Shown here: one piece after another, positions 42,580 through 50,929 of the stretch
Layout of the letters: each line of letters opens with the position of its first letter
Numbering within the stretch: position 1 is the first letter of the stretch
NCBI GenBank assembly: GCA_035550795.1
Contig: DASZOL010000078.1
Span: 1-64,000, forward strand
Length of the DNA stretch: 64,000 nt
Direction: 5' to 3'
From: DASRDR01 sp035550795
Lineage (GTDB): Bacteria > Methylomirabilota > Methylomirabilia > Rokubacteriales > DASRDR01
Program-made: the position numbers and the translations under genes
Notes under the pieces: generated by a model
Told to the model about the DNA's origin: nothing
The model's input: the letters and a program-made list of their open reading frames with translations, nothing else
Databases searched by the model: none

Positions 42580-44448
42580 ATGACACCCGCTCGGTCCGCC
42601 GGGGTCCGGCACCGGGCGGCCCTCGCCATCACCGCCCTCGGCGTCGTCTACGGGGACATCGGCACCAGCCCGCTCTATGCGCTGCGCGAGTGCTTCCGCC
42701 CGACGCACGGGTTGCCGGCCACCCCCGCGGCGGTGCTGGGCGTGCTCTCGCTCCTGGTCTGGGCGCTCATCCTGATCGTGAGCGTGAAGTACATCGCCTT
42801 CGTCATGCGCGCCGACAATCGCGGCGAGGGTGGGATCCTGGCGCTCCTCGCGCTCATTCCGCCGCGCGCGCGGGGGGCGGGCGTCGTCGCGGTCGGGCTC
42901 TTCGGCGCCGCTCTCCTCTGCGGCGACGGCGTCATCACGCCGGCGATCTCCGTGCTGGCGGCCGTCGAGGGGCTCGAGATCGCGGCGCCGGGCCTGGCCG
43001 CCGGGGTGGTCCCCGTCGCGCTCGGCCTGCTGTTCCTCCTCTTCGCGGTCCAGAAGCAGGGCACGGCTCGGGTGGGCGAGCTGTTCGGCCCGGTCATGCT
43101 GGTCTGGTTCGCGACCATTGCGGTGCTGGGCGCGATCGAGGTCGGGCGAAGCCCCGGCATCCTTCGCGCGCTGAGCCCGTGGTACGGCGTGCGGCTCTTC
43201 ATCGAGCACGGCAAAGCGGCGTTCGTGGTCCTGGGCGCGGTCGTCCTCGCGGTGACCGGCGCGGAGGCTCTGTACGCCGACATGGGTCACTTCGGGCGGG
43301 GGCCGCTCCGCTTCGGGTGGATGGGCATCGTGTTCCCGGCGCTGCTCCTCAACTACCTCGGCCAGGCCGCCCTCGTCCTCCGTCAGCCCGAAGCCGTGCA
43401 GAACCCTTTCTACCTCCTGGCTCCCCGCGGATTCCTCTACCCCCTGCTCGGGCTGGCGACGCTCGCGACGATCATCGCCTCCCAGGCCCTGATCTCCGGC
43501 GTGTACTCGCTCATCCGGCAGGCGGTGCGGCTCGGATACTTTCCGCGCGTCACGATCGTCCACACCTCCCGGTCGGAGATGGGTCAGGTCTACCTCCCGG
43601 AGATCAACGCGCTCCTCATGGTCGGCTGCCTGCTCATCGTCGTGGAGTTTCGCTCGTCGAGCGCCTTGGGGGCAGCGTACGGCATCGCGGTGACGGGGAC
43701 GATGGTCGTCACGAGCGTCCTCTTCTACCTTGTCGCCCGTCACCGGTGGCGCTGGCCGCGATGGCAGGCCGGAGGGCTGACCGCGTTCTTTCTCGCGCTC
43801 GACCTCGGGTTCCTTGGCGCGAACCTTCTCAAGGTGCGCGAAGGCGGCTGGGTGCCCGTCGCCGTGGCGGCGGGGGTCTATGCGCTCCTGTCGACCTGGA
43901 AGCGCGGCGGCGAGCTCATGCGGGCGCTGCTCGCTCGATCGTCCAGGCCTCTCGAGCCATTCCTCGCCGAGCTTGCGCGGGTCCCTCCGCCCCGCGTCGC
44001 CGGCACCGCCGTCTTCCTCACCGCCACGCCCGAGGGCGTGCCCTCGGTCCTGCTCCAGCACCTCCAGCACAACAAGGCCATCCACGAGAACGTGGTCATC
44101 CTCACGGTGGTCACCACCGACGAGCCGGAAGTCCCCGACGACGAGCGCATCTCGAGCGAGACGCTGGGCGAGCGACTCTACCGGGTCCGCGTCCGCTACG
44201 GCTTCATGGAGACGCCCGATGTACCCGCGGTCGTCGCCCGTTGCTGCGGCCTCGGGATCGGGAGCGCGATCGAGGAGACTAGCTACTACGTCGGGCGCAC
44301 CCGCCTCCTGCCGAGCGGGCATGCGCCGATGGCGAAGTGGCGGAAGCTGCTCTTCGGCTTCATGGCGCGGAACGCCCGCTCGGCCACGGAGTACTTCGGC
44401 ATCCCGCCCGACCGGGTGGTCGAGCTCGGGACCCACGTCGAGCTGTGA
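42580..44448 (+). CDS. kup: Kup-family potassium transporter
   Basis: A 622-residue K+ uptake permease with about 12 transmembrane segments. The N-terminus ALAITALGVVYGDIGTSPLYALRE is the family hallmark. Others are YIAFVMRADNRGEGGILALLAL, LLCGDGVITPAISVLAAVEGLE and SQALISGVYSLIRQAVRLGYFPR. A cytoplasmic C-terminal domain follows (after about residue 450). It imports K+, probably with protons. The ATG at 42580 is preferred over a GTG 6 bases earlier. It is transcribed alone. Confidence 0.95.
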   Translation: MTPARSAGVRHRAALAITALGVVYGDIGTSPLYALRECFRPTHGLPATPAAVLGVLSLLVWALILIVSVKYIAFVMRADNRGEGGILALLALIPPRARGAGVVAVGLFGAALLCGDGVITPAISVLAAVEGLEIAAPGLAAGVVPVALGLLFLLFAVQKQGTARVGELFGPVMLVWFATIAVLGAIEVGRSPGILRALSPWYGVRLFIEHGKAAFVVLGAVVLAVTGAEALYADMGHFGRGPLRFGWMGIVFPALLLNYLGQAALVLRQPEAVQNPFYLLAPRGFLYPLLGLATLATIIASQALISGVYSLIRQAVRLGYFPRVTIVHTSRSEMGQVYLPEINALLMVGCLLIVVEFRSSSALGAAYGIAVTGTMVVTSVLFYLVARHRWRWPRWQAGGLTAFFLALDLGFLGANLLKVREGGWVPVAVAAGVYALLSTWKRGGELMRALLARSSRPLEPFLAELARVPPPRVAGTAVFLTATPEGVPSVLLQHLQHNKAIHENVVILTVVTTDEPEVPDDERISSETLGERLYRVRVRYGFMETPDVPAVVARCCGLGIGSAIEETSYYVGRTRLLPSGHAPMAKWRKLLFGFMARNARSATEYFGIPPDRVVELGTHVEL

Positions 44449-44476
44449 GGAAGCGGCGGGCGCCGGCGGGGGCGGA

Positions 44477-45337
44477 TCAATCGACGTCGAGCGTGGTCAC
44501 GCGGCGGAGCTCGCGCGGGTACTTCGTGTCCTCGAACGGGCGCGCGCGATGCATGGTGGCGCGATTGTCCCAGATCACGAGATCGCCGACGCGCCACCGG
44601 TGCCGGTAGACGAACACGGAGGCGGTCGCGTGCTCGATGAGCTCGCGGAGCAGTAGCCGCCCCTCCGGCAGGGGCCAGTCAACGATCCGCGAGGCGTGCG
44701 ACGCCACGTACAGCGAGCGGCGGCCAGAGCGGGGGATGATCCGCACCAGCGGATGGACAGCGCCCTTGAGGGCGTCCGCCTCGTCCTTCGAGAACTCGAA
44801 ACCGAGCGTCTGGCGAGAGTACGCGATGGAGTGGTGGACGCGAAGCCCTTCGATCTGCGACTTGATCTCGTCGGGAAGCGCGTCGTAGGCGGCGCGCATG
44901 TCAGCGTACTCGGTATCGGCGCCGGCCGGGGGGACCACCTTCGCCGACAGCATCGAATAGCGACCGGGGGGGTCCTGGAACGACGCGTCGGTGTGCCACA
45001 GGCGGTTGCCCAGCCCGTAGGCCCGACGACGGTCGCCGGACGGGAGGATCCCTCCGTCGGCGCCGAGGTTCGAGATGTCCCCGAGCGCCTCGTTGCCCAG
45101 GCGGTTCTTCTGGAGCGCGCTGATCCCCAGCTTGGTGTGCAGAGTCCCGTCCAGACGCTGGGCAAATGCCAGATGCTCGTCGTCGGTGAACGGCTGGTCG
45201 CGGAAGACGAGCACCGCATGCTCGTCCATCCCGGCGCGGATCTCGGCGAGCGTCCCCGCATCGTGGATGTGCCGCAGATCGACCGGGCTCACCTCGGCCG
45301 CGAAGCCCGGGTGGAGCGTCTGGAAGCGTAGCCTCAT
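44477..45337 (-). CDS. TauD/TfdA-family 2-oxoglutarate dioxygenase
   Basis: A 286-residue iron/2-oxoglutarate-dependent dioxygenase. The facial triad is in LWHTDASF (His, Asp) and the distal His in TMHRARPF, with the 2-oxoglutarate-binding Arg in RELRRVTT at the C-terminus. The N-terminus (FQTLHPGFAAEVSPVDLRHI) is typical of TauD and the 2,4-D dioxygenase TfdA. The substrate may be a sulfonate, an aryloxyacid or another organic acid. No transport genes are adjacent. Confidence 0.9.
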   Translation of the reverse strand: MRLRFQTLHPGFAAEVSPVDLRHIHDAGTLAEIRAGMDEHAVLVFRDQPFTDDEHLAFAQRLDGTLHTKLGISALQKNRLGNEALGDISNLGADGGILPSGDRRRAYGLGNRLWHTDASFQDPPGRYSMLSAKVVPPAGADTEYADMRAAYDALPDEIKSQIEGLRVHHSIAYSRQTLGFEFSKDEADALKGAVHPLVRIIPRSGRRSLYVASHASRIVDWPLPEGRLLLRELIEHATASVFVYRHRWRVGDLVIWDNRATMHRARPFEDTKYPRELRRVTTLDVD

Positions 45338-45372
45338 CGTGTCCAGAGCCTAGGCGCGCCGGCGTCGAGGCG

Positions 45373-46281
45373 TCAAGCGCGGGGCGGCGGCGCGGGCAGG
45401 GGCCAGCCGAGCCATTCGCAGACTCCACGCCCCATGACCCATTCGAGATCGTCGCCCTGGAGCCACGGCTGTTCCTTGGTGAACAGATCGATGCACTCGC
45501 GGTAGGAGCACGGCATGCGCGTGAGGTCCGTGCCCCAGAACGTCCGCCGGGGGCCAAAGGCGTCGGCGAGCCGACGGATGGCGTCATGCACATCACGGAA
45601 CGGATAGGGCTCGGTCGAGAACGACGGCATCCCGGAAGCTTTCACCGCGACGTTCCGGTGCCTCGCCAGCGCGCACACCGCCGGAAGGTCGTCGAAGGCC
45701 TCGGGGGCCCTTCGGCGGATGTCGACCCCGACGTGGTCGATCACCAGCCTCAGCCCCGGGTGCCTGCCGGCGATGCGGTCCAGCACGCCGAGCGATCCCG
45801 GCACCAGCACCATGAGCGGAACCCCGGCCCTCTCGGCGGCAGGCCACAGCCAGTCGGCCGTCCCGTCGGTCAGGAAGTGACGGTTGTGCTCGTTGTGGAA
45901 GGTGAACCGCATGCCGAGCATGCCCGGCGACTGCTTCCAGTCGTCCACGAGCGCCCGGCTCCCCGGGCTCTTGAGGTCCAGACGCCCCATGACCCCGAAC
46001 CGGTCGGGGTGGAGCCGCGCGGCCTCGAGCGCAAGGTCGTTGCGGTCTCCCTCCCAGGAGGGCGGCACGAGCACGATCCGGTCCACCTTCGCCAGCTCCA
46101 TCTCGAAGAGCAGCATGTCCTTGGTGACCGGATAGGGCTTCTGGGCCTCGTGGTCGCGCCCGGCGGGCCACGGTCGCGCGGCCGTGTTCGCGCCCCAGAG
46201 GTGGACCTGAGAGTCGGCGATGAGCACGCCCCTGGCTCCCTTCGATCGTGGAGACTCGGCCGTCCGGTCCTCGGTGACCAT
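45373..46281 (-). CDS. Amidohydrolase 2 family metal-dependent hydrolase
   Basis: A 302-residue TIM-barrel hydrolase/decarboxylase of the COG3618 group. The N-terminal metal motif appears as VLIADSQVHLWG (Gln-x-His instead of His-x-His), with GVMGRLDLKSPGSRALVDDW, LVIDHVGVD and FWGTDLTRMPCSYRE. Members act on lactones, gamma-resorcylate-like acids or similar ring compounds. The changed first motif is shared by several members. It follows the dehydrogenase/rhodanese pair on the same strand but lies beyond a probable terminator. Confidence 0.85.
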   Translation of the reverse strand: MVTEDRTAESPRSKGARGVLIADSQVHLWGANTAARPWPAGRDHEAQKPYPVTKDMLLFEMELAKVDRIVLVPPSWEGDRNDLALEAARLHPDRFGVMGRLDLKSPGSRALVDDWKQSPGMLGMRFTFHNEHNRHFLTDGTADWLWPAAERAGVPLMVLVPGSLGVLDRIAGRHPGLRLVIDHVGVDIRRRAPEAFDDLPAVCALARHRNVAVKASGMPSFSTEPYPFRDVHDAIRRLADAFGPRRTFWGTDLTRMPCSYRECIDLFTKEQPWLQGDDLEWVMGRGVCEWLGWPLPAPPPRA

Positions 46282-46353
46282 CGAGCTTCCGCCCCGGGAC
46301 CCGCGAGGGTAGCGTACCTCGCCGGACGGGTCGTCGAAAGGGCAACAACAGAG

Positions 46354-46374
46354 CCCGGGCGGCGATCGCCCGGG
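46354..46374 (-). terminator. Strong GC hairpin after the selenorhodanese gene
   Basis: CCCGGGCG-GCGAT-CGCCCGGG, a perfect 8-bp stem, followed in the leftward transcript by CUCUGUUGUUG, which is moderately U-rich. It lies between the rhodanese and the amidohydrolase genes and probably ends the upstream transcript. Confidence 0.5.
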
Positions 46375-46395
46375 TCCCGGGGATCCCGCTCGCGC

Positions 46396-46710
46396 TTACG
46401 CCGCCATCGGGTATCCCGCCTGCTGCCAGGCCTCGACACCGCCCCGCAGCGCCCTGGTCTGCGTGAGGCCCTTCGCGCGATAGCGGTCCGCCAGACTGGC
46501 GGCCGACGCCTCCGCGGGTCAGGCGCAGTAGAAGATGATCTCCTTGCCCTCCGGCAGCGAGCCCGCGACCGTGCGGAACCGGGCAAGGGACATCGCCCCG
46601 TCGAGCTTGATGCGGTCGCACTTCGATTCGTCCTCGTACGCGCACACGAGCAAGGCCTCGCCCGCGGTGACCTGGCGGCGAGCCTCCGCAACGCCAACCC
46701 TGTCCGCCAT
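46396..46710 (-). CDS. Rhodanese-like selenoprotein (C-x-U active-site loop)
   Basis: A 104-residue rhodanese domain if the TGA at 46519-46521 encodes selenocysteine 64; otherwise only a 63-residue stub. The active loop reads IIFYC-A-U-PAE, with Cys62 at the normal catalytic position. Beyond the TGA the frame continues with ASAASLADRYRAKG and ends LRGGVEAWQQAGYPMAA before a TAA, which is the normal C-terminal half of a rhodanese (Leu-x-Gly-Gly-x-x-x-Trp). Close homologues usually have Cys where U stands. The protein would handle sulfane sulfur or selenium. It follows the aldehyde dehydrogenase gene by 13 bases. A SECIS-like hairpin lies past the TGA. Confidence 0.88.
46484..46505 (-). promoter_or_regulatory. 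Candidate bacterial SECIS hairpin for the rhodanese
   Basis: After UGA and 13 bases the mRNA reads CGG-CCGCCA-GUC-UGGCGG-A-CCG: a 6-bp upper stem with loop GUC, a bulged A and a 3-bp lower stem. The loop G is 23 nt past the UGA and is followed by U, closely matching the hairpin in the radical SAM gene (21 nt). Confidence 0.72.
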
Positions 46711-46723
46711 TGACGGCGCTCCT

Positions 46724-48202
46724 TCACTCCGACCCGCCCGGGTCGCGGCGCGCGCCGCCGCCCACCCAGACGGTCTTGATGTTCATGAACTCCTTGGGGC
46801 CGTACTCGCCGAGCTCCCGGCCGTACCCGGAGCGCTTCACGCCCCCGAAAGGCAGCCGCGGGTCGGACGCCACCATGCCGTTGACGAACACCATCCCCGC
46901 CTCCAGCTCGTCGACGAAGCGCTCGCGCTCGGCCTCGTCCCCGGTAAAGACGCTGGCGCCGAGGCCGAACTGCGTGTCGTTCGCGATCCGCAGCGCGGCG
47001 TCAGCGTCGGGAACCCGGAACAGCGCGGCGACGGGCCCGAACACCTCCTCGTGATAGGCGGGCGCCCGCTGCGTCACGTCGCCGAGGACCGTGGGGGCGT
47101 AGAAGTTCCCGGGACGGTCGAGGTGCTGCCCCCCGGTCAGCACCCGCGCTCCCGCGCTCACCGATCCCGTCACCTGCGTCTCGAGCCCGCGCAGGATCTC
47201 CGACGTCGCCAGCGGGCCGACGTCGGTGGCCGGGTCCATCGGGTCGCCCACTCGAAGCGCCCGGACTTCCTGGACGAAGCGCCGCTCGAACTCGTCCGCG
47301 ATCGGCTCGGCGAGGATGAAGCGCTTCGCCGCGATGCACGATTGCCCGTTGTTGATCATGCGCGCCTTCACGGCCGTTCGCACCGCGTCGGCGAGGTCGG
47401 CGCTCGGCATGACGATGAACGGATCGCTACCGCCCAGCTCGAGGACGGTCTTCTTGACGCGCGCGCCTGCCCGCTCCGCCACCGTCCGGCCGGCGCGCTC
47501 CCCGCCGGTCAGCGTCACCGCCGCCACCCGGTCGTCGTCGAGCAGCAGCGGGACCCGGTCGCTCTTGATCAGCAGGGTTTGGAACGCGCCCTCCGGCGCA
47601 CCGGCCCGGCGAAGGAGGTCCTCGATCGCGAGCGCGCACTGGGGCACGTTGGCCGCGTGCTTCAGCAGGGCGACGTTGCCCGCCATCAGCGCGGGGGCGG
47701 CGAACCGGAAGACCTGCCAGAACGGGAAGTTCCACGGCATGATGGCCAGCACGGGCCCGATCGGCTGGTAGCGGATGAAGCTTCTCGCCGCGCCGGTCTG
47801 GACGGCCTCGTCCGCCAGCATCGCCTCGCCATGCTCTGCGTAGAAGCGGCAGGCCCACGCGCACTTTGCCGCTTCCTCGGCAGCCGCGCGGATAGGCTTG
47901 CCCATCTCGAGGGTCATCAGCCGTCCGAGGGCCTCGCGCTCGCCGTCGAGGATGTCCGCGGCGCGGACCAGCAGCCGGGCCCGCTCGGCGAAGGGCGTTC
48001 GACGATGCCGACGGAAGGCGGCCGCCGCCGACGCGAGCTTCTCCTCGATCTGAGCGTCGCTCAGCGTCTCGTAGGTCGCGAGCGTCTCGCCGGTGGCGGG
48101 GTTGATGCTCGCCAGGGCGCGCCCGGTCACCCTCCTCGGAGACCGCCGGCCCCGTCCCTCGCCACCGCGACGAGTGGCCGCTCCCCTCACGCTTCCGGTC
48201 AT
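46724..48202 (-). CDS. NAD(P)-dependent aldehyde dehydrogenase (succinate-semialdehyde type)
   Basis: A 492-residue aldehyde dehydrogenase. Markers are MPWNFPFWQVFRFAAPALMAGN, ELGGSDPFIV with the general-base Glu, the catalytic Cys in NNGQSCIAAKRFI, and EEVFGPVAALFRV near the C-terminus. The GQSCIAAKR form resembles the GabD2/YneI-like succinate-semialdehyde branch. An N-terminal basic leader of about 25 residues is unusual, but ATG 48202 has a good GAGGAG ribosome binding site, while the later GTG 48130 has none at proper spacing. It is cotranscribed with the downstream selenorhodanese. Confidence 0.9.
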   Translation of the reverse strand: MTGSVRGAATRRGGEGRGRRSPRRVTGRALASINPATGETLATYETLSDAQIEEKLASAAAAFRRHRRTPFAERARLLVRAADILDGEREALGRLMTLEMGKPIRAAAEEAAKCAWACRFYAEHGEAMLADEAVQTGAARSFIRYQPIGPVLAIMPWNFPFWQVFRFAAPALMAGNVALLKHAANVPQCALAIEDLLRRAGAPEGAFQTLLIKSDRVPLLLDDDRVAAVTLTGGERAGRTVAERAGARVKKTVLELGGSDPFIVMPSADLADAVRTAVKARMINNGQSCIAAKRFILAEPIADEFERRFVQEVRALRVGDPMDPATDVGPLATSEILRGLETQVTGSVSAGARVLTGGQHLDRPGNFYAPTVLGDVTQRAPAYHEEVFGPVAALFRVPDADAALRIANDTQFGLGASVFTGDEAERERFVDELEAGMVFVNGMVASDPRLPFGGVKRSGYGRELGEYGPKEFMNIKTVWVGGGARRDPGGSE

Positions 48203-48548
48203 TGGCACTCCTCGCTCGGCGCGAGCCTCGCGGGCCGGCAGGGACCGGCCAGCCGATGGGCGGGCGCCAAACCACCCTCGTGACGAGCAAGAGCAGGGCC
48301 AGGCGCGCAGGCGGCCGGTGGGCAGACCGCTTGCTGCCCCGTGGCAGAGTTGCCCCGGCTCCCCTCGCGGCCGATTCCGGCGAATCTCCGTGGACCGCGC
48401 CCTCGGTCCGCCGGCTTGCCGAGCCCGCCTCGCCTGCGACAAAACGTCCGCGCGGCGCCGCCGTGACGCCAGGGGCGCGGTGACAGGCTGAGCCGCGCGA
48501 AGCGTGCTATGCATGATGGGTATGCATGATGATTGGAGGAGACGCAGA
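48203..48548. other. Divergent intergenic region with an 11-bp direct repeat
   Basis: About 345 bases between the leftward aldehyde dehydrogenase and the rightward sugar dehydrogenase. Most is GC-rich and shows no gene. Near the right end TATGCATGATG occurs twice (48508-48518 and 48521-48531), a 13-base period just ahead of the ribosome binding site GGAGGAG, possibly a protein site. No consensus promoter was found. Confidence 0.45.
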
Positions 48549-49700
48549 GTGCTCCCGAGGATCTCGCTCAGGATGGTCATGGCTTCCCTGGCCGGAACCC
48601 TCCTCCTGCTCCAGCTCCAGGCGCAGGCCCAGGCGCCCCGCTCGCCGACGCCGGCGTCTGCCAGCGGAGTGGTCCGGGCCGAAACCGTCACCGGCGGGCT
48701 CGAGCATCCATGGGGCCTTGCCTTCCTCCCCGACGGGCGGATGCTCGTGACGGAACGGCCGGGACGGCTGCGGATCGTCGATCGCGGTCGCGCGTCCGAG
48801 CCCCTCGGGGGCGTGCCGCCGGTAGCGGCCCGGGGTCAGGGGGGTCTACTCGACATCGCGCTCGACCCGCGCTTCGCCGAGAACCGCCTCGTGTACCTCT
48901 CCTACGCGGAACCCGGGCCAAGCGGCACGGCGGGGACGGCCGTGGCGCGGGGGCGACTCGGCGAGGGGCGGCTCGACGGCGTCCAAGTGATCTACCGGCA
49001 GCGGCCAAAGGTGCAGGGTCCCAACCACTTCGGCTCCCGCCTCGTCTTCGCGCGGGACGGTACGCTCTTCGTGACCCAGGGCGACCGATTCACCTACCGC
49101 GACGGCGCGCAAGATCTGTCGGTCGACTTCGGGAAGATCATGCGAATCAATTCCGACGGCTCGGTGCCGGCCGACAATCCCTTCGTCGGCCGCCCGAATG
49201 CACGGCCCGAGATCTGGTCGTACGGCCATCGCAACGTCCAGGCCGCCGCTCTCGACCCGAGGACCGGCCAGCTCTGGACCGTCGAGCACGGGGCGCGGGG
49301 CGGTGACGAGCTGAACCACCCGGAGGCCGGCAAGAACTACGGCTGGCCCGTCATCACCTACGGGATCGACTACTCGGGGGCGAAGATCGGCGAGGGCACG
49401 GCGCGACCCGGGATGGAGCAGCCCGTCTACTACTGGGATCCCGTGATCGCTCCCTCCGGCATGACGTTCTACACGGGCGATGCGTTCCCCGGCTGGAAGG
49501 GCAGCGCGCTCGTTGGCTCCCTGAGGCCGGGGCTCCTGGTCAGGCTGACGCTGGAGAACGGCCGCGTCACGCGAGAAGAGCGGTACCTCGGCGACCTGGG
49601 CGAGCGCATCCGCAACGTGCGGCAGGGGCCGGATGGCCTCCTCTATCTCCTGACCGACAGCTCCGACGGACGCATCCTGCAGGTCAAGCCGGCGCGTTGA
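48549..49700 (+). CDS. PQQ-dependent sugar dehydrogenase-like protein (soluble GDH family)
   Basis: A 383-residue exported six-bladed beta-propeller. A signal peptide (VMASLAGTLLLLQLQAQAQA) is followed by GLEHPWGLAFLPDGRMLVTERPGRL, QGGLLDIALDPRF, SYGHRNVQAAALDP, VEHGARGGDELN and YYWDPVIAPSGMTFY, the usual PQQ/Ca2+ site segments of the Asd/soluble glucose dehydrogenase group. Periplasmic oxidation of a sugar or aldose is expected, if PQQ is made. The GTG at 48549 is chosen because GGAGGAG lies 7 bases before it; an ATG-rich leader upstream at 48504 looks non-coding. Confidence 0.88.
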   Translation: MLPRISLRMVMASLAGTLLLLQLQAQAQAPRSPTPASASGVVRAETVTGGLEHPWGLAFLPDGRMLVTERPGRLRIVDRGRASEPLGGVPPVAARGQGGLLDIALDPRFAENRLVYLSYAEPGPSGTAGTAVARGRLGEGRLDGVQVIYRQRPKVQGPNHFGSRLVFARDGTLFVTQGDRFTYRDGAQDLSVDFGKIMRINSDGSVPADNPFVGRPNARPEIWSYGHRNVQAAALDPRTGQLWTVEHGARGGDELNHPEAGKNYGWPVITYGIDYSGAKIGEGTARPGMEQPVYYWDPVIAPSGMTFYTGDAFPGWKGSALVGSLRPGLLVRLTLENGRVTREERYLGDLGERIRNVRQGPDGLLYLLTDSSDGRILQVKPAR

Positions 49701-49714
49701 GCGCCTGCCAGGAA

Positions 49715-50044
49715 TCACCCTCGCCGGCCGACCGGGCCCCAGTAGCTCGCGGATGCCGGGAAGACGGGGCAACACCGCACCGCCTCGGCCGGGCCGTCCA
49801 GCGTGTCCGCCACCGCGCGCCACACTGCGTAATGCGGCGTGGCCCGATGGGCCTCGAGCGCCTCGGGGCCCGCGTACACCTCGTAGAAGTAGTAGACGTT
49901 CTCGTCCTGCTCGTCCTGGAGCACGTTGAACCGAAGGCAGCCAGGCTCGTCCCGCTCCGATCCCAGGGCGTCCACCTCGATCGCGTCCAGGAAGCGCTGC
50001 CGCTTCTCGGGCTTGATCCGCACCTTCACCCAGATCGCCAGCAT
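49715..50044 (-). CDS. Antibiotic biosynthesis monooxygenase (ABM) domain protein
   Basis: A 109-residue dimeric ferredoxin-like barrel: LAIWVKVRIKPEKRQRFLDAIEVDALGS, GCLRFNVLQDEQDENVYYFYEVYAG and HRATPHYAVWRAVADTL are typical of ABM/YgiN-type proteins, which include cofactor-free quinol monooxygenases and heme-degrading enzymes. A G-rich ribosome binding site precedes ATG 50044. The longer frame upstream is compositionally biased and not natural. Its substrate is unknown. Confidence 0.87.
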   Translation of the reverse strand: MLAIWVKVRIKPEKRQRFLDAIEVDALGSERDEPGCLRFNVLQDEQDENVYYFYEVYAGPEALEAHRATPHYAVWRAVADTLDGPAEAVRCCPVFPASASYWGPVGRRG

Positions 50045-50277
50045 CGTCCCCCCTTCGCGTCGTCGGCTCGGCGGCAGCTCGCTTCCGCACGTCCGGAGCT
50101 CGCGGCGCGGCGGAGGGCCGCGCCCCGGGCCAAGCATAGCCCACCCGGCCTCGGCGCGCGGCGGGGAGGCAGTCCCCCGGCCCGCCGGGGAGGCTGCCGG
50201 CGGCGCGCTCGCCGCGGCCGGGGCGCCCCCGGTCATCTTTCGTTTCGCGCAGAGGGTCCCGTGTGTCGGCCCTGGGT

Positions 50278-50742
50278 TCAGTTCACGAGGAAGACGTCGA
50301 GGAGCACCGCCGCGGGCTCGCGCCGGCCGCTGGCGAGAAACAGCGAGTCGTTCAGCCACGCGTAGGCGGGGTGGCCGGTCTCGAAGCGAGGGAAGGACCG
50401 GAAGTAGTACAGCGCGGGATCGACGTCCTCGCCGGCGGCCAGGCGGGCCAGCACGTCCGCCGGCCCGCGGCGGATCCCGGTGTTGGAGACGTAGACCAGG
50501 GCCTCGTCCTCGGTCCGGAGCGTGTAGCGCGCCTCCAGGAGGGCACTCCCGTCCGGCCGCACGATCTGCCAGTCTGCGCCGCCCGGCAGCACCGTGGCGG
50601 AGAGCCGGGGCCCCGTCACGGATCCGCCGAGGACATTGATCACCCGGCGCTCCCCCTGGTGGGTCCGCCCCACGACCAGGGGGCGGTCGACCAGGATCCT
50701 TGCCGTGAACGCGTGATCCAGCGCGATGCGGCCGTCCCCCAT
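50278..50742 (-). CDS. DUF3237 family protein
   Basis: A 154-residue DUF3237 protein, a beta-barrel family of unknown function. Recognisable parts are RVINVLGGSVTGPRLSATVLPGGADWQIVRPDG, LEARYTLRTEDEALVYVSNTGIRRGP, and DPALYYFRSFPRFETGHPAYAWLNDSLFLASG. It is divergent from the peroxiredoxin gene; an ATTATAAT core between them could serve both. No function should be assigned. Confidence 0.88.
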   Translation of the reverse strand: MGDGRIALDHAFTARILVDRPLVVGRTHQGERRVINVLGGSVTGPRLSATVLPGGADWQIVRPDGSALLEARYTLRTEDEALVYVSNTGIRRGPADVLARLAAGEDVDPALYYFRSFPRFETGHPAYAWLNDSLFLASGRREPAAVLLDVFLVN

Positions 50743-50783
50743 CGGGTTCCCCTTCCCGCTCGGTGCAGAGGTCTGGCCCGCCG

Positions 50784-50791
50784 ATTATAAT
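50784..50791. promoter_or_regulatory. Self-complementary ATTATAAT core between divergent genes
   Basis: ATTATAAT gives a perfect TATAAT -10 box on both strands in the gap between the DUF3237 gene (left) and the peroxiredoxin gene (right). No good -35 box is visible on either side. Confidence 0.35.
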
Positions 50792-50929
50792 GGCTTCGCA
50801 TCGCTGTGCCGTGGGCGCCCGCGGACGTCCGACGGTATCCGATGCGCCATGCCGACGTCGCCCGGCTGAGAATCGCTCTCAACCGCTCCGACGTCACGGC
50901 ATCACCCCGACAGCCAAGGAGGGCTCGTC

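Noticed and set aside
44809..44823. A possible regulatory hairpin inside the TauD-like gene
   Set aside because: Lies in conserved coding sequence, has short arms and is expected by chance at this GC content.
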